Shown here: positions 18,576 to 27,045 of the stretch, piece by piece
Layout of the letters: each line of letters starts with the position of its first letter
Numbering within the stretch: the stretch's first letter is position 1
NCBI GenBank assembly: GCA_002894685.1
Contig: NCRC01000006.1
Location: 1-64,000 of the forward strand
Direction of reading: 5' to 3'
DNA from: Salinivenus lutea
Lineage (GTDB): Bacteria > Bacteroidota > Rhodothermia > Rhodothermales > Salinibacteraceae
Length of the DNA stretch: 64,000 nt
The notes under the pieces: model-generated
The model's database searches: none
Seen by the model: only the letters and a program-made list of their open reading frames with translations
Told to the model about the DNA's origin: nothing
Program-made: the position numbers and the translations under genes

Positions 18576-19688
18576 ATGAGCGCACGACCGCCGCACATTT
18601 TGATGGCTGGAGGGGGCACGGGGGGACACGTGTACCCCGCCATCGCCATTGCCGACGCCGTGACCGCCCTGCGTCCGGACGCCCGGGTCGTGTTTGCGGG
18701 GACCGAGGACCGGCTGGAGGCGCGGGCGGTACCGGCGGCGGGCTACGCCCTGCACCCCATCACGGCGCAGGGCGTGCAGCGCCGCCTCACGTGGAAAAAC
18801 GTGACGATGCCGCTGCAGGTGGCGCGCGGCCTCGTGCAGAGCTGGCGGCTGGTGGGGGCCATCGAGCCCGACGTGGCGGTGGGCACGGGCGGGTACGTGT
18901 CCGGCCCGGTGCTGCTGGCGGCCCGGCTGCGGGGGCGGCCCCTCCTCATCCAGGAGCAGAACGCCTACGCGGGCGTCACGAACCGCCTCCTCAGCTACCT
19001 GGCCGATCGGGTGCACCTGGCCTTCGACGAGGCGCGCGACTGGGTGCCCGCCGACCGGAGCGTGGTGAGCGGCAATCCGACCCGCAAGGCCCTCCGCGAG
19101 GCCGATCGGGGCGAGGCGCGGGCGGCCCTGCAGATGCCCGCCGAGGCGCGCGTCCTGCTCGTGCTGGGCGGCTCGCTGGGCAGCGCCGCGATCAACGAGG
19201 CCGTGGCCGCGGCCCTCCCTGCGCTGCTGGAGGACGACCGGACGCACGTCGTGTGGCAGGCCGGATCGCGCTACCACGAGGCCCTCCGCGAACGGGTCGA
19301 CGACCACCCGCGCCTCCGCCTCGTCGAGTACATCGACCGCATGGACCGCGCCTACGCCGCCGCCGACCTGGCGCTGTGCCGGGCCGGGGCCCTCACCTGC
19401 AGCGAACTGACCGTGACGGGCACGCCCGCCGTGCTCGTGCCCTCCCCCAACGTGGTGGCCGATCACCAGACGAAAAATGCACGGAGCATGGAACGATCCG
19501 GGGCCGCGCGGCTGCTTCCCGAGCCGGAGCTCGACGCCCGGCTGACCGACGTGGTGATCGGCCTGCTGGACGACGCCGACGCCCGGGCCGACATGGCGGC
19601 CGCCGCCCGCACGATGGCGCGCCCCGATGCCGCCGAGACGATTGCCCGCGACGTGCTTGCCCTCGCCGACCGCTACCGAACCAACTGA
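18576..19688 (+). CDS. murG: Undecaprenyl-PP-MurNAc-pentapeptide GlcNAc transferase MurG
   Basis: Peripheral inner-membrane GT-B glycosyltransferase converting lipid I to lipid II. Visible motifs are the N-terminal acceptor loop MAGGGTGGHVYPAIAIAD, GTGGYVSGPVLLAA, LIQEQNAYAGVTNRLL, VLGGSLGSAAINEAV in the linker, and the UDP-GlcNAc site LCRAGALTCSELTVTGTPAVLVPSP followed by ADHQTKNA. The length of 370 residues is normal. ATG 18576 directly precedes the glycine-rich loop, separated by five bases from the ftsW stop. No anomalies were seen. Confidence 0.97.
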   Translation: MSARPPHILMAGGGTGGHVYPAIAIADAVTALRPDARVVFAGTEDRLEARAVPAAGYALHPITAQGVQRRLTWKNVTMPLQVARGLVQSWRLVGAIEPDVAVGTGGYVSGPVLLAARLRGRPLLIQEQNAYAGVTNRLLSYLADRVHLAFDEARDWVPADRSVVSGNPTRKALREADRGEARAALQMPAEARVLLVLGGSLGSAAINEAVAAALPALLEDDRTHVVWQAGSRYHEALRERVDDHPRLRLVEYIDRMDRAYAAADLALCRAGALTCSELTVTGTPAVLVPSPNVVADHQTKNARSMERSGAARLLPEPELDARLTDVVIGLLDDADARADMAAAARTMARPDAAETIARDVLALADRYRTN

Positions 19689-19766
19689 CACACGATTTCT
19701 TCAGGAGCGGGCGCACCGCAGGTGCGTCCCGTCCGATTGCTCGACTGCCTCACTCCTTCCCGATCG

Positions 19767-21194
19767 ATGACTGAATTGCGCAAACAACCGGCTCTGGGCC
19801 GCATCCGCCAGGTGCACATGGTGGGCATTGGGGGCATCGGCATGAGCTCCATCGCCGAGGTGCTCCTCAACCGCGGCTACACCGTTACGGGCTCCGACCT
19901 GGAGACGAGCGACGTGACCGCGCGTCTGCAGGAGCAGGGCGCCACAATTTACGAGGGGCACGCCGCCGAGCAAATCGGGGACGCCGACGTGGTGGTCTAC
20001 TCCAGCGCCATCAACCCGGAGAAGAACCCCGAAACGCAGGAGGCCGAGCGCCGCCGCATCTCGCTCATCCCGCGGGCCGAGATGCTGGGCGAGCTCATCC
20101 GCATGAAGTACGGGGTGGGCGTGGCCGGGACCCACGGCAAAACGACCACCACCTCCATGGCGGGCCTCGTGGTGGCCGAGGGCGGGTTCGACCCCACGGT
20201 CATTGTGGGCGGCAAGGTTACGGCCTTCGGCTCCAACGCCATCACGGGCGAGGGCGACGTCATCGTGATCGAGGCGGACGAGTACGACCGCACCTTCCTG
20301 CGGCTCACGCCCTCGGTGGCCGTCATCACGAGCATCGAGGAGGATCACCTCGACATCTACGACGACCTGGACGACATCCAGGCCGCCTTCACGCAGTACG
20401 CCAACAGCGTGCCGTTCTTCGGTGCCGCGGTGCTGTGCCTCGACGATCCGAACGTGCAGGCCATCGTGGGCGACATCGAGCGCCGCATCATCACGTACGG
20501 GACCACGCGCCAGGCCGAGGTGCGCGCCGAAAACATTCAGCGCGACGGACTCGACACGCGGTTCGACGTGCTGGCGCGGGATGAGCGTCTTGGCACCATC
20601 ACCCTGCACGTGCCGGGAATGCACAACGTGCGAAACGCCCTCGCGGCGGTGGCGGTGGGCCTGGAGCTGGAGATCGGGTTCGACCAGATTCGCGAGGGGC
20701 TGGCGGGGTTTGCCGGGGTGCGCCGCCGCTTCGAAAAGATTGGGGAGGGGCGCGACGTGATGGTGCTCGACGACTACGCGCACCACCCGACCGAAATCCG
20801 CGCCACGCTCGACGCGGCGAGCCAGGGGTATCCCGATCGGCGCATCGTCGCCGTCTTTCAGCCGCACCTGTACTCCCGCACCCGCGACTTCCTCGACGAC
20901 TTCGCCCGCTCGTTCTTCAACACCGACCAGCTGGTGCTCACCGACATTTACGGCTCGCGCGAGGAGCCGATTGCGGACATAACCGGAGAGCGCCTGGCCG
21001 ACCGGGCCGAGCAGTTTGGGCACCGGGCCGTCCACTACGTTCCCGACAAGACGGAATTGCCGGGCTACCTGCTCGACCTTACCGAGCCGGGCGACGTGGT
21101 GCTGATGCTGGGGGCGGGCGACATCTGGCGGTACAGCCGCACCTTCGCCGACCTGCTCACCGAGTCCGACGATCGCGACGCCCCGGCCGCGTAG
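19767..21194 (+). CDS. murC: UDP-MurNAc:L-alanine ligase MurC
   Basis: First Mur ligase, attaching L-alanine to UDP-MurNAc in the cytoplasm. The 475-residue protein begins with the Rossmann segment VHMVGIGGIGMSSIAEVLLNRG. It has the ATP motif GVAGTHGKTTTTSM near residue 122 (His instead of Asn, as in other MurC), IEADEYDRTFLRL, SIEEDHLDIYDD, and the C-terminal DDYAHHPTEIRATL and FQPHLYSRTRDF. ATG 19767 starts just before the Rossmann strand; the in-frame GTG at 19722 would add 15 atypical residues. In many relatives murC is followed by murB and ddl; here ftsQ follows directly. Confidence 0.96.
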   Translation: MTELRKQPALGRIRQVHMVGIGGIGMSSIAEVLLNRGYTVTGSDLETSDVTARLQEQGATIYEGHAAEQIGDADVVVYSSAINPEKNPETQEAERRRISLIPRAEMLGELIRMKYGVGVAGTHGKTTTTSMAGLVVAEGGFDPTVIVGGKVTAFGSNAITGEGDVIVIEADEYDRTFLRLTPSVAVITSIEEDHLDIYDDLDDIQAAFTQYANSVPFFGAAVLCLDDPNVQAIVGDIERRIITYGTTRQAEVRAENIQRDGLDTRFDVLARDERLGTITLHVPGMHNVRNALAAVAVGLELEIGFDQIREGLAGFAGVRRRFEKIGEGRDVMVLDDYAHHPTEIRATLDAASQGYPDRRIVAVFQPHLYSRTRDFLDDFARSFFNTDQLVLTDIYGSREEPIADITGERLADRAEQFGHRAVHYVPDKTELPGYLLDLTEPGDVVLMLGAGDIWRYSRTFADLLTESDDRDAPAA

Positions 21195-21233
21195 ACCGGC
21201 CGCCCCGACGCCTTCACCCAACCCGTTTTGCTC

Positions 21234-22007
21234 ATGGCCTCGACCGAGTCCTCCACATTTGGACGCCGCGCGCTGCGCCTCCTCGGCCTTCTGGCCGGGG
21301 CCGCCGCCGTGGCGGCGCTCGGCGTGCTGGGCTGGCAGTGGCGCGCCAGCCGCACCGTCGGCGAGGTGGTGGTGCGGGGCACGACGCACGCCCCGCCCGA
21401 TACCGTGCGCCGCCTGGCCCAGGTGGACAGCGGCGCCACCCTGTCGTCGGTCGATGCCGCCCTCGTGGCCGACCGCGTGGAGCGCCATCCGTGGGTCGAG
21501 CGGGCGACAATTTCGAAACAGCACGCCTGGCGCACGCTCCACGTGGAGGTGACGGAGCGGACGCCCGCCGCCCTCGCCCTCGACCCGGCGGGGCGCCCCG
21601 CCTACGTCCTCGACACCGCCGGGTACGCCATGCCGCTCCCCGACAGCACCAGCAGCAGTGTGCCCCTCGTGCGCGGCCTGCCCGCCGACTTTCACCCGCT
21701 GCGCCGCCAGGCCCCGCCCCGCCTGCGGACCGTCCTCGCGGCGCTGGCGGAGAGCGAGGCCGAGCCCATCGTGAGCGAACTCGCCGTGCAGCCCGACAGC
21801 AGCGTGCACCTGATGACGACCCCCGTGGGCGAGCACGACGCCCTCCCGGTCCGGCTGGCGCCCGGCGACCCGCGCCCCCAGCTTCGAGAGCTCCGCGCCT
21901 TCGCCGCGCAGGTGCTGGCCACGCGGCCCGACGCGCCCATCGCCGAAATCGACCTCCGGTTCGACGGCCAAATTGTGACCCGTGAACAGCCCCTGGATGC
22001 CTCCTGA
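21234..22007 (+). CDS. ftsQ: Cell division protein FtsQ
   Basis: Bitopic division protein linking cytoplasmic and periplasmic divisome parts through the FtsQLB complex. One membrane helix near residues 15-35 (LLGLLAGAAAVAALGVLGW) is followed by a POTRA-type domain (VGEVVVRGTTHAPPDTVRRLA, DRVERHPWVERATISKQ, TLHVEVTERTPAAL) and a beta domain to the C-terminus. The 257-residue length is usual. Overall sequence conservation is low, so the call relies on architecture and on the position between murC and ftsA. ATG 21234 is used rather than the TTG two codons upstream. Confidence 0.88.
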   Translation: MASTESSTFGRRALRLLGLLAGAAAVAALGVLGWQWRASRTVGEVVVRGTTHAPPDTVRRLAQVDSGATLSSVDAALVADRVERHPWVERATISKQHAWRTLHVEVTERTPAALALDPAGRPAYVLDTAGYAMPLPDSTSSSVPLVRGLPADFHPLRRQAPPRLRTVLAALAESEAEPIVSELAVQPDSSVHLMTTPVGEHDALPVRLAPGDPRPQLRELRAFAAQVLATRPDAPIAEIDLRFDGQIVTREQPLDAS

Positions 22008-22076
22008 TGCGCCGCATGCGTCCGGATCCGACACCGGACACGCCCGCGCCCTCCTGAATTCAACCCCCATAGAGCC

Positions 22077-23336
22077 ATGAATGGAACACCCGTTGTAGGA
22101 GTCGACATCGGCACCACCAAGGTGTGTGCCGTGGTCGCCGCCGAGGACGACCTTGGCCGCGTCAACATTTTGGGGGTCGGCATGGCCCCGTCCGACGGTC
22201 TCAACCGCGGGGTCGTCGTCAACATCGACCGCACCGTCAACGCCGTGCGCGAGGCCGTGGAAGAGGCCGAGCGCGCCGCCGGCGTGGAGGTGCAGGAGGT
22301 GATCGTCGGCATCGCCGGCGACCACGTGCAGAGCTTCCAAACGCGCGGCGTGGTGACGATCCGCTCCGAAGAGATCACGCAGAACGACGTCCAGCGCCTC
22401 CTCGAAGACACCATGCACGTGGCGCTGCCCGCCGACCGCGAGATCCTGCACGTCATCCCGCAGGAGTTCATTGTGGACGGGCAGGACGGCGTGGCCGACC
22501 CCGTGGGCATGAGCGGGGTGCGCCTGGAGGCCGACGTCCACATCATCACGGGCCTCGTCTCCGCGGCCAAGAACGTGTACCGCTGCATCGAGAAGGCCGG
22601 CTTTGCGGTGTCCGACATCGTGCTGGAGCCGCTCGCCTCCTCCTTCAGCGTGCTGCACGACGACGAGAAGGAGGTGGGCGTGGCCCTCATCGACATCGGG
22701 GGCGGCACCACCGACATCGCGGTGTTCGAGGACCACACCATTCGCCACACCGCCGTCATCGCCGTGGCCGGCGACAAGGTGACCGACGACATCCGGAAGG
22801 GTCTCGGCGTGATGCGCGACCAGGCCGAACAGCTGAAGCGCCAGTTCGGCGTGGCCCTCGCCGACCAGGCCGACCCGGACGAACAGATCGAGATCCCCGG
22901 CATCGGCGGGCGCTCCGAGAAAACCATCGGGCGCGATACGCTCGCACAGGTGATCCAGCCCCGCCTCGAAGAGATCCTGGAGATCGCCGCCATGGAGATC
23001 AAGCGCAGCGGCTACGGCCGGCACCTGGGCGTGGGCTGCGTCCTCACGGGCGGCGGCTCGCTCGTGCCCGGGACCGACGAGCTGGCCGCCGAGGTGCTGG
23101 GCATGGAGGCGCGCATCGGACGCCCCATGGGCCTGAGCGGCGGGCTCGTGGAGGAGGTCGACAATCCAAAATACGCCACCGGGGTTGGGCTCGTGCTCTA
23201 TGGCATGCGCCCGGACATCATTGGTGGCACCACGCTCAGCGAAGAGGTGAACGCCGCGCGGAACGGGCGCGGGCAAGGGCGCTCGCTCATGGCCCGCATC
23301 GCCGATCGCATGCGGGCGTGGTTCGATGAGTTGTAG
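22077..23336 (+). CDS. ftsA: Cell division protein FtsA
   Basis: Actin-like protein that tethers FtsZ filaments to the membrane and recruits the late divisome. ATP-binding motifs of the actin fold are visible: VVGVDIGTTKVCAVVA (phosphate 1), ALIDIGGGTTDIAVFEDH (phosphate 2) and VLTGGGSLVPGTDELAAEV (adenosine). The SHS2-type 1C domain lies between about residues 85 and 165. The last ~16 residues (LMARIADRMRAWFDEL) form an amphipathic helix suited to membrane binding. The length of 419 residues is typical. ftsZ follows after about 160 bases, leaving room for an extra promoter. Confidence 0.97.
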   Translation: MNGTPVVGVDIGTTKVCAVVAAEDDLGRVNILGVGMAPSDGLNRGVVVNIDRTVNAVREAVEEAERAAGVEVQEVIVGIAGDHVQSFQTRGVVTIRSEEITQNDVQRLLEDTMHVALPADREILHVIPQEFIVDGQDGVADPVGMSGVRLEADVHIITGLVSAAKNVYRCIEKAGFAVSDIVLEPLASSFSVLHDDEKEVGVALIDIGGGTTDIAVFEDHTIRHTAVIAVAGDKVTDDIRKGLGVMRDQAEQLKRQFGVALADQADPDEQIEIPGIGGRSEKTIGRDTLAQVIQPRLEEILEIAAMEIKRSGYGRHLGVGCVLTGGGSLVPGTDELAAEVLGMEARIGRPMGLSGGLVEEVDNPKYATGVGLVLYGMRPDIIGGTTLSEEVNAARNGRGQGRSLMARIADRMRAWFDEL

Positions 23337-23498
23337 CGCCCCGTCGCATCCTCTCGACGTTTAGAGCACGCACAATCGTACGCCCCTTCACACTCACACT
23401 TTGGAGGCTCGGTGCTTTCCAGGCCGGGACCGCTCACCCCGGCGCCGACGAGTCCTCCGCTCGCATTTTCAAACCACAGATCAACGCTGGAGGAACCC

Positions 23499-24851
23499 AT
23501 GAGTGATTCTCAGAATGAATCCACGAACGACTTTAGCTCGCGCTTTTCATTTGACGACTCGGCGAACGAGGAGGCCAAAATCTGCGTCGTCGGGGTCGGC
23601 GGCGGCGGGGGGAACGCCATCAACAACATGGTGGAGAAGGGCATCCGCGGCAACGTGGAGTTCATCGCCGTGAACACCGACTCGCAGGCGCTCAACGAGA
23701 ACAAGGCGCCGCAGAAGATTCAGGCGGGCCGCACCCTCACGAGCGGCCTCGGGGCCGGCGCCCGCCCGAAGGTGGGCGCGGAGGCCGTTGAGGAAAACAA
23801 CAACGAGATCAAGCAGGCCCTGGAAGGCTACGACATGGCGTTTATTACCGCCGGGATGGGCGGGGGCACCGGCACCGGGGGCGCGCCCGTCGTGGCGTCG
23901 ATTGCGCGCGACCTCGACATCCTCACCGTGGCCATCGTGACCAAGCCCTTCGAGTGCGAGGGCAAGCGGCGCATGGACACGGCGCTGGAGGGCATCGAGC
24001 TCCTGCGCGAGAATGTCGACACGCTCATCGTCATTCCCAACGAGCGCCTGCTCGACATTGCGGACGACGACACGAGCCTCATCGAGGCGTTTGAGAAGGC
24101 CGACGAGGTGCTCTACAATGCCACCCGCGGCATCAGCGACCTGATTACGGTGCACGGCCTCATCAACCTCGACTTTGCCGACGTGGAGACGACGATGAAG
24201 GACGGCGGCACGGCCCTGATGGGCTCGGCCACGGCCAGCGGCGAGAACCGCTCGGAGAAGGCCGCCATTCAGGCCATCAGCAGCCCCCTGCTCGACGGGC
24301 TGTCCATCGCGGGGGCGACCAACGTGCTCGTCAACATCACCAGTGGGCCGTCGCTCGGCATTCAGGAGGCGACGCAGGCCACAAGCGTGATCCAGCAGGA
24401 GGCCGGCGACGACGTGGAGGTGATCTTCGGCACGGTGATCGAGGAGGACATGGAGGACAAGCTCCGCGTCACCGTGATCGCCACCGGCTTCGACCACCGG
24501 GAGGAGGACGACGACACGGAGGGCGAGACGCGTCGCACGGTGCCGCTGGACGGCGACGGGGGCGGAGGCTACCACTACAAGGGCGAGGACAACCTGCGCC
24601 AGCTCGACACGCCGGCCTACGAGCGCCGGAGCACCCCGCCCAACACCGACGGGGACGAGGCGCCGGAGGACCGCGACGCGGACAGTGCCGACGCGTCCGA
24701 CGACCAGGCGGACGAGGGCAAGGGCAATGTGCGCCGGCTGCGGGCCGACGACCTCGACGATCGTACCGATCGGGACGAGCGCTCCCGCTCCGACGACCCC
24801 GACGAGGACGACACGGACACCCCCGCCTTCCTCCGCAAAATGATGGATTAA
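23499..24851 (+). CDS. ftsZ: Cell division GTPase FtsZ
   Basis: Tubulin homologue that polymerises into the Z-ring. The N-terminal nucleotide domain has VVGVGGGGGNAINNM and the tubulin signature GGGTGTGGAPVVA (about residues 125-137). NATRGISDLI and the synergy-loop region DFADVETTM follow. After the core (to about residue 350) comes a long, strongly acidic disordered linker of ~85 residues. The protein ends with DTPAFLRKMMD, the conserved FtsA/ZipA-binding peptide. ATG 23499 is preceded by GGAGG at a good distance, one of the few clear ribosome sites here; an in-frame GTG at 23412 is less likely. The acidic linker fits a salt-in halophile. Confidence 0.98.
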   Translation: MSDSQNESTNDFSSRFSFDDSANEEAKICVVGVGGGGGNAINNMVEKGIRGNVEFIAVNTDSQALNENKAPQKIQAGRTLTSGLGAGARPKVGAEAVEENNNEIKQALEGYDMAFITAGMGGGTGTGGAPVVASIARDLDILTVAIVTKPFECEGKRRMDTALEGIELLRENVDTLIVIPNERLLDIADDDTSLIEAFEKADEVLYNATRGISDLITVHGLINLDFADVETTMKDGGTALMGSATASGENRSEKAAIQAISSPLLDGLSIAGATNVLVNITSGPSLGIQEATQATSVIQQEAGDDVEVIFGTVIEEDMEDKLRVTVIATGFDHREEDDDTEGETRRTVPLDGDGGGGYHYKGEDNLRQLDTPAYERRSTPPNTDGDEAPEDRDADSADASDDQADEGKGNVRRLRADDLDDRTDRDERSRSDDPDEDDTDTPAFLRKMMD

Positions 24852-24883
24852 TCGACTACACGCGAACTGGGGAGGGCGGAGGC

Positions 24884-24903
24884 GGCGCCACGGGGGTGGC
24901 GCC
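24884..24903 (+). terminator. GC-rich hairpin after ftsZ
   Basis: A perfect 8-base-pair stem, GGCGCCAC / GTGGCGCC, with a GGGG loop starts 32 bases after the ftsZ stop codon. There is no U-run, so it may be a pause site, an RNA-stabilising 3' hairpin or a factor-assisted terminator rather than a strong intrinsic terminator. Confidence 0.4.
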
Positions 24904-24945
24904 CACGCCGCTCCTTCCCCGGTTCCCAAACACCACATATAAAAA

Positions 24946-25121
24946 AGCGGGCCCTCCAGCCCCACCACAGGCGGCCTGAGGTATGGCCGACCTGCGCGCG
25001 GCGTCTGAGCAGCGTCGCGTGACTGTGGTTTGCTGGGCGGGCACCCGGCCCGTGGTCGGCGTCGCTCGCCCTGCCCGAAAGCCACGTCTCCTGCGCTACT
25101 GCGCCGGGGGCGTGGCTTTTT
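24946..25121 (+). ncRNA. Candidate structured small RNA downstream of ftsZ
   Basis: The 383-base gene-free stretch between ftsZ and the next gene contains dense complementary pairs. The outer stem pairs 24948-24953 with 25047-25052 (CGGGCC/GGCCCG), then 24956-24960 with 25032-25036, then 24964-24970 with 25023-25029. Inside are two hairpins: 24972-24976/24985-24989, and 24995-25003/25013-25021 with one internal G-U pair. Together they form a three-way junction. TATAAA at 24938-24943 lies at promoter distance and an intrinsic terminator ends the unit. It could be an independent sRNA of ~175 nt (6S-sized), a cis-regulatory leader or an ftsZ 3' UTR. I recognise no known riboswitch core. Confidence 0.4.
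25078..25121 (+). terminator. Intrinsic terminator ending the ftsZ/sRNA region
   Basis: AAAGCCACG at 25078-25086 pairs with CGTGGCTTT at 25111-25119, giving a 9-base-pair stem whose 3' arm runs into TTTTT. The loop is 24 bases and can form a smaller internal GCGC hairpin. It marks the likely end of transcription from the division cluster or from the candidate small RNA. Confidence 0.6.
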
Positions 25122-25234
25122 GGTGTTGTGGGTGGACACTCCACGTCCGGGGTGAGGGGCGGCATGTGGTATTGTGAATGGGAGTCTCGACACCGAGACC
25201 GTTCGCCTTCCATTCACCGGCCCCCACATTGACG

Positions 25235-25765
25235 ATGTCCCGCTGTCTCCCGAAGTTAATTCGACGCTCACTCCTTTTCATTTCGCTTCTCCTGTGTCCA
25301 ACGCTTCTCTACGCACAGGACCCCCCGGAGCCGGCGCCGCCCGCCGATCCGAACTCGCCCTGTACCCGCGAGACCGACGAGTTCAAACAGCAGACCGTGA
25401 CGCGCTGCGAGCCGCTCGCGGTCGAGGTCGAAGAGCAACCGGCCGAGACGATGTACCGCGTCCGCGTACTGCTGGGCCGACTGGACGGCGACGCCTATCT
25501 GCTTGTCTCGACGGTGTCCGACTCCTGGAACTTCCTTCGCGTAGACACGGCCTACGCCCTGATTGACGGGGAGAACCACGAGTTCCCGTTGATGGAGGTC
25601 GACCGAGAGGTGGACGGCCGGCAGGTCGCCGAGCAGAACGCCCTGATGCTGACGCCCGAGGCGCTGGACGCCCTGGCGTCGGCCGGGGAGGTGCGCGTGA
25701 AGATGGGACAGGCGGTGCTCCGCCTCCCGGCCGAGGCGCTGAGCGCCCACGCGCAGGCGCTTTAG
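25235..25765 (+). CDS. Hypothetical secreted protein
   Basis: A 176-residue protein of unknown function. The N-terminus has a classical signal peptide: basic start (RCLPKLIRRS), hydrophobic core (LLFISLLLCPTLL), then a likely cleavage after YAQ. The mature part begins Pro-rich (DPPEPAPPADPNSP) and contains two Cys near residues 42 and 57 that could form a disulfide. It continues as a mostly beta-predicted domain with alternating hydrophobic residues (YRVRVLLGRLDGDAYLLVSTV) and acidic surface residues. The first ATG of the frame would add 19 residues before the signal peptide, so ATG 25235 is preferred. The WYL regulator follows after 48 bases. Confidence 0.75.
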   Translation: MSRCLPKLIRRSLLFISLLLCPTLLYAQDPPEPAPPADPNSPCTRETDEFKQQTVTRCEPLAVEVEEQPAETMYRVRVLLGRLDGDAYLLVSTVSDSWNFLRVDTAYALIDGENHEFPLMEVDREVDGRQVAEQNALMLTPEALDALASAGEVRVKMGQAVLRLPAEALSAHAQAL

Positions 25766-25813
25766 GGCACGGAGCCCGTTCGCTGGTCTTGCGCATCTTC
25801 TTTCCCCTCCGCC

Positions 25814-26851
25814 ATGCCGCTCGATGCCCCGTCGACCCTCGATCACCTTCTGTCGCTGCTCCGGGAGGGGCACGCCCTCACCCAGGCGGAAATCAGCAAT
25901 CGCCTCGACGTGTCGCGCCGCCACGCCCGGCGCCTGCTCCGCGCGCTGCGGGACGAGGAGGTGCCCCTGCAGGAGGAGTGGGTGGACCGGACAAAGGTGT
26001 ATTCGCTGCCGGCCGAGGAGCTGGCGGTCGAGGACGCTCCGGTGGCGCTCACCGAGCGGCAGGCCCTGGCCCTGGTGGTGGCCGCCGAGGCGGGCCGTGC
26101 TGCCCTGGCGCCCACGCCCCTGGCGGAGCCGCTGGAAAACGGATTCGGCGAGCTGCTCGACCGCCTCGACCGGGCCAGCGGCACCTACGACCTCGACCGG
26201 CTCCGGGCGCAGTGGCACTTTGGCACCGAGCCGGTGGACTCCACCTTCGAGGGGAACGTGTTCGACACGCTCGTCGATGCGCTCAACGAGGGGCGGCCCG
26301 TGCGCATCGCCTACGATCCGGCCTCCGCCTCGGACGCCCCGCGGGAGCGAACGATCAGTCCGCTGGTCATGGCCGCGCCCGGCGGCTCCTGGCGCTGCGT
26401 GGCCTACTGCCACTTCCGCGAGGCCCCGCGCGACTTTACGCTGAGCCGGATCGCGGACATCACGCTGTGTGCCGACCGGGTGGCGGCCGATCCGCCGGAC
26501 GACTTCGACCCGGACCTCTACTTTCGGGAGCGGTTCGGCGCGCTGGGGGGCACCACGCGGGTGGTGCGCCTCCGCGTGGCCCCCGACGCCGCCCAGTACT
26601 TCCGTGAGAAGTCCTACCACGCCAGCCAGGTGATTGAGGAGGAGCGGCCGGACGGCCACCTGGTGGTGTCGTTCGAGGTGGCCGGGCTGGAGGACATGGC
26701 CTCGTGGGTCCAGTCGTGGGGCCTCAGCGTGACTGTGCTCGACCCGCCCGAGCTGGCCGACCGGGTGGCCGCGGCGGCCCGGGCCCTCGCCGCCCGGTAC
26801 GGAGAGGACGACGCGACCGTGGCCCCGGACACCGAACGTCCGGACTCGTAG
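25814..26851 (+). CDS. WYL-domain transcriptional regulator
   Basis: A 345-residue regulator. The N-terminal helix-turn-helix (residues 5-55: LDHLLSLLREGHALTQAEISNRLDVSRRHARRLLRAL) is followed by a WYL domain (about 150-220: ALNEGRPVRIAYDPA, ERTISPLVM, WRCVAYCHFREAPRDFTLSRIADI) and a C-terminal WCX-type extension (about 245-325). WYL regulators sense nucleic acid or nucleotide ligands and often control phage defence genes, including CRISPR-Cas; cas6 begins 195 bases downstream. The characteristic Trp-Tyr-Leu triad is partly replaced (RCVAYC in place of the usual WYL strand). Control of the cas genes is inferred from proximity. A relic of a second WYL gene follows immediately. Confidence 0.85.
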   Translation: MPLDAPSTLDHLLSLLREGHALTQAEISNRLDVSRRHARRLLRALRDEEVPLQEEWVDRTKVYSLPAEELAVEDAPVALTERQALALVVAAEAGRAALAPTPLAEPLENGFGELLDRLDRASGTYDLDRLRAQWHFGTEPVDSTFEGNVFDTLVDALNEGRPVRIAYDPASASDAPRERTISPLVMAAPGGSWRCVAYCHFREAPRDFTLSRIADITLCADRVAADPPDDFDPDLYFRERFGALGGTTRVVRLRVAPDAAQYFREKSYHASQVIEEERPDGHLVVSFEVAGLEDMASWVQSWGLSVTVLDPPELADRVAAAARALAARYGEDDATVAPDTERPDS

Positions 26852-26852
26852 G

Positions 26853-26984
26853 GCCCGCCCCGATCGGCTGGTCCGGTGGGTGCTGAGCCACGGGGCCGCC
26901 GCCGAGGTGCGCAGCCCCGCCCGCCTGCGCCGCCGCGTGGCCGCCGAGGCACACCGAATTGCGCAGCAGCACGAGAACGAATAG
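26853..26984 (+). pseudogene. C-terminal relic of a second WYL-domain regulator
   Basis: Two bases after the WYL gene, in a different frame, an open 44-codon stretch reads RPDRLVRWVLSHGAAAEVRS, then PARLRRRVAAEAHRIAQQHE, then a stop. This is the characteristic end of WYL/WCX proteins (xLVRWxLxHGxxAEVxxPxxLRxxV). No start codon or upstream domain is attached. WYL regulators often occur as tandem pairs (PafB/PafC style), so this is most simply the leftover of a deleted partner or of the original C-terminus of the adjacent gene. It is too short to be found by gene callers. Confidence 0.6.
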
Positions 26985-27045
26985 GCAGCAGGACGCCCCT
27001 GACGCGTTCAATCACACCCTCTGGGACAACCCGTTTTTTCGACCG

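Noticed and set aside
24946-25052. TPP or cobalamin riboswitch identity for the structured element
   Set aside because: A CTGAG occurs in one loop, but the other conserved TPP elements and the B12-box are missing; the next gene is an unknown secreted protein without a vitamin link.
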